Shown here in pieces: positions 1 through 11,600 of a stretch of 64,000 nt of DNA. Numbering within the stretch: position 1 is the first letter of the stretch; every line of letters begins with the position of its first letter. The notes under the pieces are model-generated. The model saw only the letters and a program-made list of their open reading frames with translations, did no database searches and was not told where the DNA came from. The position numbers and the translations under genes are program-made. The stretch spans positions 38,534,619 to 38,598,618 of the forward strand of contig OX031071.1 in NCBI GenBank assembly GCA_943736015.1, given 5' to 3'. Origin of the DNA: Tridacna crocea. Its lineage: Eukaryota; Mollusca; Bivalvia; Cardiida; Cardiidae.

Positions 1-59
1 ATCACGTTTAGTGATAGCTCTCGATTTTTGAATTATATCCTGTCACCCAGTTCACTGTG

Positions 60-250
60 TCATGCTTACATGGTGTTTCTTATATTTTTACAGGTACTTT
101 GCACAATATTTTTCCAAGTTACTGGCTGTTTTCCCCACATAATCATCAACAAAACAATGATCAGGTGTGAGAGAGGAATGAATCCTGTCACAATGACTAT
201 CATCAATCCTTGGAAAGAGATACAACCAGCTTTGTAGATCAATGCAAGGA
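60..250 (-). mobile_element. SINE-like fragment (family S)
   Basis: Shares the block CCACATAA-CATTATC...ATGAATCCTGTCACAA...ATCATCAATCC with the copies at 52290, 55090 and 60000, but no tRNA-like head is visible. Confidence 0.5.
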
Positions 251-372
251 ATCATAGTCCCTGCTTATAAAACCTGTAATAAATGTAAATGTTATGTTCC
301 TCAAATAATTTTTTATGTGGTAATTACAAAAATATGGGCATTGCTCTGTCAAAAGAGGGCTTAATGCATCTG

Positions 373-437
373 AAAAAAGTTTTGACCCAGGTCAGCCTGC
401 GCAGTACGCGCAGGCTGACCTGGGTCAAAACTTTTTG
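373..437. repeat. perfect foldback, about 29-base arms
   Basis: AAAAAGTTTTGACCCAGG... pairs with ...CCTGGGTCAAAACTTTTT around a five-base loop (AGTAC). Related fragments (ACCCAGGTCAGCCTGCGCAG type) occur near 49870-49925, 60300-60350 and 61340-61410. Confidence 0.8.
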
Positions 438-1087
438 CCACTGGTCAATTCTGTTAAAGGTGGCCCTTCAGTTTTTGTGACAAAAATTTTACAAAAAAAT
501 CATCCTTATACTTCCAAAGTCTTTTCATTTTCATTAATAAAACTACAGTAGTCAAAAACCATCTGACAACAAGAGAAATAAGAGATTTACTAAGGCCCAG
601 CTTGACACCGACGGGAAACATGTTTTATTTTTACATAAGCAGCTCGCTCATCTACATACCGGAAATACAAAGACAAAGCTTCAAACATACCGTCAGAAGG
701 AGATATTATGAAAAATAATTACATGTATGTTATGTTATGGAATTTAAGTGTCATTAGTCACGTGCCAGTCAATTGACATGTTTTTTTTTTTTTAATTTTT
801 GGCACGAAATCTAAAAATAACTTAAGAGGCTATACCACGAAAAAAAATTTTTTTTGGTAATTTTATGATTCTTAAATTACTGATGATTTGTATTTTATTT
901 CATATAAATTTCAGTCATATATACATATTTTAATTTAGTAAGATGTGAAAAATCTAAATACCCACCTTTAATGTCAAAGGACAATTTCACTCCCAGATCT
1001 GATTAGGTGTCAGAATAAATGGGTTGTACACGTATGGATCCGTAACTATGTGATGACGTGCTTGGTATCATACGTCACAGACATCCA

Positions 1088-1317
1088 TTAACCAATTACC
1101 AAACGACAATATTTTAGGCGTGTCCAAATCGAAAGCATTTGCAGACGACAAAATAAAAGTGACTGAAAATTTGAAATTTGTTTTGTGAAGGGTAGAAAAC
1201 ATTGTGGGAAAAAGGAGAAAATGCTGGTTACCAGCATTTTCTCCTTTTCCCACAATGTTTTCTAAATGCTTCTTTCTCAGGGGCGTCAAAAGTAGGGATT
1301 GTGTGGTAATGGGTTAA
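1088..1317 (-). mobile_element. T1 MITE
   Basis: TTAA at both ends and a near-perfect core, with a one-base expansion in one core arm (GGGAAAAAGG). Confidence 0.85.
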
Positions 1318-1373
1318 GCCTCCTTTTGCCAGGGTAATGTCCATATACATATTTATTTTTTAAGAAAACGGGG

Positions 1374-1602
1374 TTAACCCATTACCACACAATCCCTTCT
1401 TTTGACGCCCCCGAGAAAGAAGCCTTTTGAAAACATTGTGGGAAAAGGAGAAAATGCTGGTGACCAGCATTTTCTCCTTTTCCCACAATGTTTTCTACCT
1501 TTCCCAAAACAAATTTCAAATTTTCAGTCACTTTTATTTTGTCGTCTGCAAATGCTTTCAATTTGGACCAGTCTAAAATATCGTCGTTTGGTAATAGATT
1601 AA
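1374..1602 (+). mobile_element. T1 MITE, opposite orientation to its neighbour
   Basis: Intact TTAA ends. With 1088-1317 it makes a larger inverted pair. Confidence 0.85.
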
Positions 1603-1859
1603 TACTACAACTAGTTGTGAAAAAATTACAAAAATATGGACGGATATTAATAACATAAACAAATTTATAACAAGTATCAAAATCACATGTATACTTTCAA
1701 GAGAGAGAGAGAAAAAAAAAAACACATTGAAAACTCAACACCAGTTTCAATCTAAATACAGGTAAAAAATTTAATTGTTACATATTTTTTTTTACTACTT
1801 CTGTGTGTTTAGTCCAGTTGAAACATAAAAATGTGAAATCTTAATTTTTCTCATTTGTC

Positions 1860-1998
1860 CAACACGTTTTCTACTTTTTTCCCACAATGTTTTCTACCCT
1901 GCTGGAAACAAATTTCAATTTTTGACTAACATTTTATTTTGTCATCTGCAAGTGCTTTCAATTTGGACCAGTCTAAAATTTTGTCATTTGTTAATGTG
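1860..1998 (+). mobile_element. T1 half copy
   Basis: Only the core right arm and R arm remain. Confidence 0.6.
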
Positions 1999-2494
1999 AC
2001 AGGTATACCGCTGTCTGCAAATGCTTTCCATCTGGACTACTCCAGAATTTTGTAACTCTATTTTTGTCAGAGTCCCGCTGATATAGTTATTCCAATTTCT
2101 TTATATCCAAACATGTAGATATTTTATTTCAATAAAAGTGGCAAGAATATACACCAGTCATGGACCTTTACGTGGAAGGAAAACAAGAAAAGAAATTTGT
2201 ACAAAAAATAAAAGCAACATTTTGTGCACAAAAAATAAAACGCAAATTTCTGTCCCAGGATCACCAAAAGATACATATTGACATTGAAAAATTTGGAAAA
2301 TAAAAGCATTTTCTGTGTATTTAAGTTAAATGGACCTTATTTATATAGAATACAAGCAAGTGATTGTGTAAAGGAAAATAAGAGATGCATAATACAGACC
2401 CAACGCTCTGCTGCATTTGCTATATTTCAAGAGGAAATTCTGAGTTGGGGCATAACAGTGTCAAAAATACTTTGATAATTACCTGCCCTAGTTG

Positions 2495-2693
2495 TATTGT
2501 TCCTCATTTCTATGCATTGCTTGTAGGAGCCTTTGGAAAACATTGTGGCAAAAGGTGAAATTGCTCGTGACGAGCAATTTCACCTTTTGCCACAATTTTT
2601 TCTACACTATCAAAAGGTGTCATATACACATAAGAAAAGGTTTCATCCTTGCTGTTATTTAGGGTCAGTTAGAGATACCATAGAAATGTCTTA
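2495..2693 (-). mobile_element. T2 MITE, ends lost
   Basis: Core GTGAAATTGCTCGTGACGAG intact; neither TTAA is preserved. Confidence 0.75.
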
Positions 2694-3088
2694 AAGGATT
2701 AAAAAATTTATCCAGGTTTGAAGCATATCCCTCCCATAATAGTAAATGTATTATAAAATGTCAAAGTTTTTTGAATAACATCATCCATGCAGACAAAGAA
2801 GCAGACAAATTGACAGGGCTATTGTAATAACTCGACCTTTTCTTGAAAAATAGCCACATTGACAAAATTTTCTTTTTTTTAAGTACCGGCATGTAAAAAA
2901 CCTCATTCAATTATGCATAAAGTCTAAGAAAATTTGTTAAAATTGTTCAATATATACAACAGAAAAATAACAATAAAACAATCATTAACTCTTGGTGTTA
3001 TAAATGCACAGTCTGAAGTAAATGCAATTGACCACTTACGAAACCAGTCTGACAAACTGCAGATTTGCTGACAAGGAACAAACTTCCT

Positions 3089-3316
3089 TTAATCATTACC
3101 ACACGACAAAATTTTAGACTGGTTCAAATTGAAAGCAATTGCAGACGACAAAATAAAGGTGACTGAAAAATTGAAATTAGATCTGGGAAGGATAGAAAAC
3201 ACTGTGGGAAAAGGAGAAAATGCTGGTTACCAGCATTTTTTCCTTTTCCCACAGTGTTTTCAAAATGCTTCCTTTTCAGGGGCGTCAAAAGTAGGGATTG
3301 TGTGGTAATGGGTTAA
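3089..3316 (-). mobile_element. T1 MITE
   Basis: TTAA at 3089 and 3313; core of the CACTGTGGG subtype. Confidence 0.85.
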
Positions 3317-3460
3317 TCATACTACTTTTACTTCATCACTTTCTCCTGTTCTTATCTTTCAATCATATTGACTTTGTGAAAAGAAAAAAGATTCTTTGAA
3401 AATGCAAATAAGACTACACTGAAAATTAAGCTCCACTGAAGTTTAACAACATCTGTTCTA

Positions 3461-3688
3461 TTAACTCTTTCCCAAACAAGCCCTGGTTTTTATGTGTCTG
3501 CAGTAAAAGTCTTTTGAAAACACTGTGGGAAAAGGAGAAATTGCTCGTAACGAGCAATTTCTCCTTTTCCCACAGTGTTTACTACCCTTTTTGATAACTT
3601 TCTGCCATTTCATCAAAATTTAAAATTGTCGTCCGTAAACTCTTTCGGTTTGGAAAAGTCTAAAATTTGTCGTTTGGGAAAGGGTTAA
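3461..3688 (+). mobile_element. T3 MITE
   Basis: L end CCCAAACAAGCCCTGG, core GAGAAATTGCTCGTAACGAG. Its right TTAA is also the left TTAA of the next element. Confidence 0.85.
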
Positions 3689-4113
3689 CTTTTTACCAGA
3701 GGACAAAATTTTAGACTTGTCCAAATTGAAATCCTTTGTTGGTGACGATTTCATTGTGCCTCAAACTAATGTAATTTTTCTTAGATAGGGTAGAAAACTT
3801 TGTAGGAAAAGGAGAAAAGTAATGATAGTTACCAGCATTTTCTTCTTTCCCCACAATATTCTCAAAAGGCTTCTTTCTCAGGTCATTAAAAGTCGGCATT
3901 TTGTGGTAAAAGGTAAAATCTTTACTAAACAACAAAATCTTGAACTGGTTCATATGGAAAGCAAACTGCAGATGTCTCTGATAGGGTAGAAAACATTGTG
4001 AGAAAAGGAAAACATCCTGGCTACCAGCATTTTCTCCTTTTCTTACAATGTTTTCAAAAGGCCTCTTCAACACCGTTAGTAGCAGTAAAACAGGGACAGT
4101 GTGATAAAGTGTT
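3685..4113 (-). mobile_element. two consecutive T1 MITEs (3685-3917, 3918-4113)
   Basis: Both R arm first. The junction between them has lost a clear TTAA. Cores are diverged (ATGATAGTTACCAGCAT and ATCCTGGCTACCAGCAT). Confidence 0.7.
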
Positions 4114-4574
4114 ATATCTTTTTATCACATAACTCCCCTTGCTTTCAATGTAATACAGCCATTACGAATTTTCTTGTCTCACACATGTGTGAGATAAGAA
4201 AATAGTGCTGTATTTGGTCAACACTCTGTAATTATAAGCTTCATTCTAAAATATTTCTGACCAAGGTTCCTAATTGAAATTTGTGGTCAAAATTCTTAAT
4301 TGTGATAAAGTTGTTAATTTAATCACTTGTAGACCCAAAACAAAATCATTATATGCAAGTTTCTTTGGAACTAATTTTTGTTCGTAATGTACCTGTCAAA
4401 GTAAATGCACAGGCTTTATGTAAATTTCACTACACATGATACATGTATGCCTCTACTTTAACACATTTTGGACTATAATTCTTGCTATACAGTAATGCGA
4501 TAAAAAGAATCTGACACTTGAAAAATTATTAAACTCGTCCACAAAAAATGTTATTAAGCTCACCAAGGGCTCGC

Positions 4575-4790
4575 TTAACCCTTTACTCCATAAATACTCA
4601 TTTCTACGCATTGCTTGTAGGAGACTTTGGAAAACATTGTGGCAAAAGGTGAAATTGCTCATGACAAGCAATTTCACCTTTTGCCACAATGTTTTCTATA
4701 CTATCAAAAGGTGTTATATACACATAAGAAACAGCTTCATCTTTGCTGTTACTTAGGGTCAATTAGAGATACCATAGAAATGCCTTATAG
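4575..4790 (-). mobile_element. T2 MITE, 3' end lost
   Basis: TTAACCCTTTACTCCATA at the left; core reads GCTCATGACAAGC. Confidence 0.75.
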
Positions 4791-4849
4791 AAAAACCAAC
4801 TCATGTCAGATCTTATATAGCTTCACAACCCTTTATCAAAGAATACCTT

Positions 4850-4930
4850 GAAATTTAAAACCCTAAGCAAGAAGGCCTTCGATTACATTGTGGGAAAAAA
4901 CAGCCCGGGACCAGTATTTTCTCCTGTCTA
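4850..4930 (+). mobile_element. T1 remnant
   Basis: GGCCTTCGATTACATTGTGG followed by a rearranged core. Confidence 0.4.
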
Positions 4931-5026
4931 AATTTTCTCATTTGATAAGGAGCTATTAGACCATGAAACTTTCAAGTGGAGCTCTTGTCTTAAAGTTAAG
5001 TTAGTAATCCTAGATATTATAACTAC

Positions 5027-5203
5027 TTAATCCTAAACCAAACAATCTCTGGTTTTTACGACCCTGAAATAGAAGCCTTTCGAAAACATTGTGGGAAAAG
5101 GAGAAAATGCTGGTTACCAGCATTTTCTCTTTTTCCTACCACGTTTTCCAAAGGCTTCTTTCTCAGGGTCGTCAAAAGTAGGGATTGTATGGTAATGGGT
5201 TAA
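5027..5203. mobile_element. T1-type element with two L arms
   Basis: Both sides carry the GACCCTGA(G/A)A-AGAAGCCTTT arm; the R arm is absent. TTAA at both ends. Confidence 0.75.
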
Positions 5204-5528
5204 AGAATCATTTTCACAGTGAAAAATCTAACTCAACTACAGAATAACTTATAAGGAACAGTTAAATAAACTAAATATCATTCAGGCAGTTCCCAATGAA
5301 ACTTAACAAGGATAAAATAACACTTTTGATAAACTTGGAAAACAAAGACCTTTTCAAAAGAGTTCCAGTCAAAAAAACACAACCAAAAAAAAATGTTTCT
5401 GGAGTTGATAAAGAAGAGGGACGGAAAAGTTCATTACTTATCACAGAAATTTTCATTATAATGCATAAATATTTCGATTTGAAAAAAAAAAAACATTATC
5501 ACAGTGTTAAAAACTTGACTTCTTGTGT

Positions 5529-5645
5529 CTACCATTTCTTTTTCTTCGGCAGCGAGGAAGATCCGCTACTGGATACAGCAGGAGAAGGTGGTCTCTCGCT
5601 AGTTCTGAAGCCACTGCTGGTGTGAATCCTCTCACGGCCACGTGC
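5529..5645 (-). CDS. exon 22, residues 999-1036 and stop
   Basis: TTTTTCCAG acceptor, 38 codons, then TAG. An Arg/Ser/Pro-rich tail (RERIHTSSGFRTSERPPSPA) ends in a basic KKKKW terminus. The 3' UTR continues toward 5200; I saw no canonical AATAAA within about 300 bases, so the cleavage site is unplaced. Confidence 0.9.
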   Translation of the reverse strand, partial: ARGRERIHTSSGFRTSERPPSPAVSSSGSSSLPKKKKW

Positions 5646-8600
5646 CTGGAAAAATAAAGTTAAACTGTAATAAGGTATAAAATTAATTGGTTAATTGCTT
5701 TGGTGTTTAACCCTTTACTCCATAAGGCATTTCTATGGTATCTCTAATTGACCCTAAATAACAGCATGGATGAAACTGTTTTTTACATGTATATGACACC
5801 TTTTGATAGCATAGAAAAAATTGTGGCAAAAGGTGAAATTGCTCGTCACGAGCAATTTCACCTTTTGCCACAATGTTTTCCAAGGGCTCCTACAAGCAAT
5901 GTGTTGAAATGAGTATCTATGGAGTAAAGGGTTAACTCGTTACCAAACAACAATATTTTAGGCTAGTCCAAACCGAAAGTATTTGCAGATGACAAAACAA
6001 AAGTGCCTGGAAATTTGAAATTTGTTTTGTGAAGGGTAGAAAACATTGTGGGAAAAGGAGAAAAAGCTGGTTACCAGCATTTTCTCCTTTTCCCACAATG
6101 TTTTCTAGAGGCTTCTTTCTCAGGGTCGTCAAAAAAAGGATTGTGTGGTAATGGGTTAATGCTGCTTTCAACATTATTTCACTTACAAAATTATTTCAAT
6201 TATATTGTGGTGAGCAGTGCACCTATCCAAACCACTTTTCTGGGGTCTCTTTTGCACAATTTTCTTTCAAAGCCAGTGGCTGCTTTCCCACACAACCATT
6301 GTCAAGACAATAGTAACTGGTGGATGGGGTTTGAATCCTGTAGCAATGATTACCATCAATCCCAAAACAGAATTGGATAAGCCAGGGATCAAACCTACAA
6401 CGCCCTTCTGCTTTTGAAAACTTTGTAGGAAAAGGAGAAAATGCTGGTTACCAGCATTTTCTCCTTTTCCCACAAGGCTTTCCATGCTTTCAGTATACTT
6501 AAGATCATTTGTAACAATTTTGAATTTTTCATCTTTTGATCTTCTGAATTTAAAACAGTCTCAAATTTGTCATTTTAGAAAGGGTTTAAAGTTTACCATA
6601 CAATGACTACTTTTAACGATCCGAGGAAGAGGCCTTTTGAAAACATTGAGGGAAAAGGTTACCAGCATTTTCTCCTTTTCCCACAAAGTTTTCTACCCTA
6701 TCAGAGAAAAATTGTATCACTTGAGCCAATATGAAACTGTTCTCTGAAACTGCTTTTAGTTTGGATAGGGCCAGAATTTTGCCGTGTGGTAAGTAGAGTT
6801 TATTTCATCAGCTTGTGGTTAATATGGGGAAATATTTGCCAAAAAAGGGTAAAGTAAGCGAAAATAACGAGTACAGTAAAGCACAAGCTAATTTCGAGGA
6901 CCTTTCCCTTTTGGGGCAAATATTTCCCCATATTAACCTCAAGCTGTTGAAATAAATTATATATTATATTTCTCCTGATTATTTTGTCAACAAATGCCAC
7001 TTTTAAAACTAGTGATCTAAAGTAGATCAAAAAAGTAGTTCCAGATTTTTGACAGGAGGAAAATATTCACTGTGACAGGGAAATAATTTCCCCCAGCTTT
7101 AATTACAACATTTCTTTACCCATAACATAAAATAGAAACATGAAATATAATTTAGAGTTAATATAAATCGTCAACAGAAGAAAGTTTATAAAATTTTTCA
7201 CGCAACGTACACTTCTCTCTCTAAGACTAGCCTGAGAGCCCATCATGTTTTCCAGCCCGGCTGTTCCTTTCTTCATCGCTTCCTTGATATCTTTGTCCAT
7301 CCCTGGTATAGCCACATCACCAAATACCTGTCATAATACATTAACAATGACTTGCTCAAGGGAGTATCAAATCTTTACAAAGATGTCATACATTTGGGAT
7401 AAAATTCTATCAAACAAGTCAAGGAAAAATGTTATTTAGCTAGCCTTTGGAACATATAGCAGAGATAGCATTCAAAAACGACATCTACAAGGAATTCTGA
7501 AGGAATTTTTTCAGGAATCTGAGGACATTTTCCAGAATACCATAAACATGTACTTTGATTTTAATTTTATTTGTGAAAAGACATGTGGCCAAACAGCACA
7601 GTATATACCCACTTCCTCCCTTTACTAGATGGCTTGAAAACGGGCCACAGATTGGTATATCATATTTGCCGATAAATTTCTGCATGATGTGACGTTTCTT
7701 GGCTGGGGCAGCCCTTTTGTCTATGGACTAATTGGGTTTACAACTACTTTAATATTTACTATGAGTACAATGTGGAACTTCCAGTAAACCAGTCTGTCAA
7801 AGGGAAGCTACTCTAATTGATCAGTAAGCAGGTTACTCTCCCTTGCATAATATGGAAGTTTATTACTTCCCTTTTTTTCCTGCACCATTGAAAATTATTC
7901 TTTGTTGGAATTAGAGGAATTTTGATGCCCGAGATTGTAATGCGGAAATAAGACTAAAAATTGGTATGATTCCACAAAAATCAGAATGTTTGAGATCTCT
8001 GACATAGTTGAGAAAAAGGGAAAATACTGGTTACCAGCAGAGAAAATGCCAGTTACCAGTATTTACTCCTTTTCCAAGAATGTTTTCTACCTCAACCCTT
8101 TACCCCATAAGGCATTTCTATGGTATCTCTAATTGACCCTAAATAATAGCAAGGATGAAGCCGTTTTTTATGGGTATATGACACCTTTTGATAGCATAGA
8201 AAACATTGTGACAAAAGGTGAAATTGCTCGTCATGAGCAATTTCACCTTTGCCACAATGTTTTCCAAAGGCTCCTACAAGCAATGCGTAGAAATGAGTAT
8301 CTGTGGAGTAAAGAGTTAAGAAAGACAAATTTCATATTTTGAGCAACGGTTATTTTGCTGTTTTTAAACTGGCTTTCAATTTAGACCAAACAAAAAGTCT
8401 GTTGACTGGCAAATTGTTAAACAATGAATTTGATAAAAGCAGCATGGTTTCAACAGAGATTGCAGTTTAGGTTTGTACAGTGCAATATAAAATCAACAGT
8501 TTTTACCTCAACCACAGCTCCATCGGGAAGGCGTAGAAACTGTCTGTAAAGTTCACGAAGCCCATCAAGATGAATTGTGTGAATCGAAACATGCGTAGTA

Positions 8601-11600
8601 ATTTCCTTGTTTTTGTTTTTGCGTTTGTTTTCATCTTCTTCAAGTGTGGTCTCTTGCCAGATGGTATCTTCAAGCTGAATAAAAAAAATAACATGATCTT
8701 TCCTATCAGTCAATAGTCCATCAGAGCTCCAGATGAGAGGGAGTGACGGCATTCTAAATCTGTTATTTCTCTTCCAAACCCTATGTTGTGGGTACTCATT
8801 AGAATCGTCTCGATGAGACGATTCTAATGAGTACCCACAATATAGGGTTAAGTGGAGAATATTAAATATTTTCAATTATGAAATCAAAAAAATCACTACC
8901 TCTATCTGGGGCTCTGGTCCATTGTGTCTTTCGTCAATGGCTAAGCCATATTAGCAGTCAGTAACATAAAAAATTTACAAGTTTGTTTGGTCTATACTGG
9001 AGTTTAACACCATTTTAACAGCTTGGGTCATATCATGGCAGTCAGTGATACTCCTGTGTTTCCTGGCTTTCCCACACACAGAACTTTCTTTCCAAAGCCT
9101 CGGACTACTTTTCTCACATGCATCAGAGGTGAGAGGGGAAAAGTTGCCAGAAAGAAAGCTTGCTGCAACAGGGTATTGAACTTGCAACCTGCAGCTCACA
9201 AGTCAGATTGCTAACCATTGAGCCACACAGCCGGGCCCTTAAGAACAACAGTTAGCTGGTTTGAATCCCTGACTCTGCCAATTTCATACCTAAGAAGGGT
9301 CACTGTCATTATGACAGAATTCATGGGGAGCATCAGGAGTCACTAGTATGATACCTGGCTTGGCCGAAGATTGATGAAAAGTAACTACAACAGGATTCAT
9401 TGCTCTCTCCCAGCTAACGATTGTTTTGGGAAAGCAGTCAGTGGCTTTGAAAGACAATTCCGTGGAGTTCTGCTAAAAACACAATCCAGGAAAGCATGGG
9501 CAGGTGCAATAGCTGCTATGATATATCTAGAATAATGTTGTGAATGGCATCAAATACCATACAATCAAACATCACCTCTTCTGGCCCCAACCATTGACAT
9601 CTTGAGAAATACTTCAGTTTTAGCAAAGCCTGTGAGCATCATTTATAGAAAAAGAAAGCAGGGCCCGTATTTACCAACCATTCTTAACAACAGTCTCAGT
9701 CTTATTCTCCAGAAGTTTCTACATTTGAAAGTAACACATGTTCTGATTGGCTAAACCATTTGGTTTAGCCAATGGTTTAGCCAATCAGCTAAACCATTTG
9801 GTTTAGCCAATCAGAACATGCGTTACTTTGAAACATAGAAAATTATTGAATAAGACAATGAATATCCATAGAATGGTTGGTGAATACGGACCCTGGACAA
9901 GTTTTGTATACTTACGTCCTCTTCTTCCCAAATATAGTCATACACGGCCACTTTTCTCCTTTCTCCCTCTTCCCCTCTCCAGGCCTCTGCCCTTGACACA
10001 ATGTAATGGAGCTCCTGATTGGACAGTTCCAGGTCATAGGGCACAAAGAATTTCTCTTCCTTGTCTCGCAGTCTCCAGTAGCAGTCCAGGAGGCGGCCAT
10101 TATTGTGAAGTCTGTAATCAGGTAAAGTAAACATCAGAATGTCAATCTTTGTTGATAACGAATTTCAGGTTTCAAAATTCCCACATATTTACCTGCTAAA
10201 TGTGAGTCAGAGTTGGAACATGCGAGTTGAAATTTAAAGCACCCAATGAAAAATGTGAGTGCAAATTATTTAATTAAAAAGAGTTACAAAAATGCACTAA
10301 ATTTCACATGTGAATACAAATAAGGTAATTCTTTTTGTTCTGGATAAACTGTTCCATATCGCACAGTGAACACCCTTCGACAGCTGTTGATAAATTTATA
10401 TATCGCCATTGAAGCCTTCGAGTTGTAATTCGTTATTTGATTACAGTTCGTTATCCGAATTTCATGGGCCAAGTGTGTTCGTCTGCACTCACGGCCAATG
10501 CCACGATTTTGCATTTTTTATACAGAAAAAATGGTAGGCAAATTTAATCTCTGACTATAAAATAGAAATATTTGTAAATCTTTCATGAAAAGGTAATCAT
10601 CATGCTCAAATAACCATGATAAATAAGTTGGACGTGGTGGACTCTCTAAACCAGTTTTCGGACATGGAGATATTCGAATGTTATACGCCCGAAATTCACT
10701 TACAAAATTGTCCATATTGTAAATCTTACAGAGATCTGATTTGGTTTGAGAACAGATATTCAACTGGAATTGATAGTTAAACAATGGTTTTAACCCATTA
10801 CCAAATGACAATATTTTAGACTGATCCAAATTGAAAGCATTTGCAGACGACAAAATAAAAGTGACTGAAAATTTGAAATTTGTTTTGTGAAAGGTAGAAA
10901 ACATCGTGGGAAAAGGAGAAAATGCTGGTTACCAGCATTTTCTCCTTTTCCCACAATGTTTTCTAAAGGCTTCTTTCTCAGGGGCATCAAAAATAGGGAT
11001 TGTGTGGTAATGGTTTTAATATTAAAGAATGTTCTTTTTTGTTTAGTTCTTGTCTCTAGTCGACATGTTGTGTAATAGAATAGAACTGAACAGTTTGTAT
11101 CGGTGGCTCATTCTTTGCCATTGGTTGGCATACTGGGCTCCCCAAAAAAGTTTGAGTCTAATTTTAAAATCTAAACAATCCGAAAAAAACATTTTATTTT
11201 CCAAACATACCCATAACTTGAACAAGAACTGAACCATTTACTTAGTACCCATACCATCAGGTCCTTTTCCTTTCGAAGGGTTCTTAGCCGAATTCCCTTT
11301 CACATTGCTCTTCAAACCCGCATCATTCGCGGTAACGGCTTTGGTTTTATCCGCCATGACAGTACACTAAATACACACGTAGCGAAAGGCCACGTTGTTT
11401 TCGCCAAAACAAAGCGAAAATAAGCTGTTCCAAGAACAAACAGTTGATAAATGTAAATATATATCCTATGGGCACAAAATGACCACCTAGGAAATGACTG
11501 TCAATAAAACAGAACGAAAAAATTTCTGAAAAACTTCCAGACAAGAACACAGCATTTTGAACAACTGCCATATGCTAAGCTACTGACTGTGCATGCCCGG

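Larger units (their letters stand above)
1..5528. other. 3' flank of the gene: repeats, no gene seen
   Basis: It holds a SINE-like fragment, a perfect foldback at 373-437 and about ten MITEs, listed separately. The rest (about 440-1080, 2000-2490, 2700-3080, 4115-4570) is AT-rich with no supported gene. Confidence 0.6.

Noticed and set aside
5932-6485. Open frames reading ENIVGKGENAGNQHFLLFPQ and similar throughout the window
   Set aside because: The same peptide recurs at every T1 copy because the palindrome is stop-free; it is MITE sequence, not a gene family.
8133-8342. Open frames with NFTFCHNVFQRLLQAMRRNE
   Set aside because: Translation of the T2 element, repeated at each T2 copy.
9180-9238. 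Functional tRNA gene
   Set aside because: Boxes A and B are recognisable but the arms do not pair as a tRNA, and a SINE body follows.
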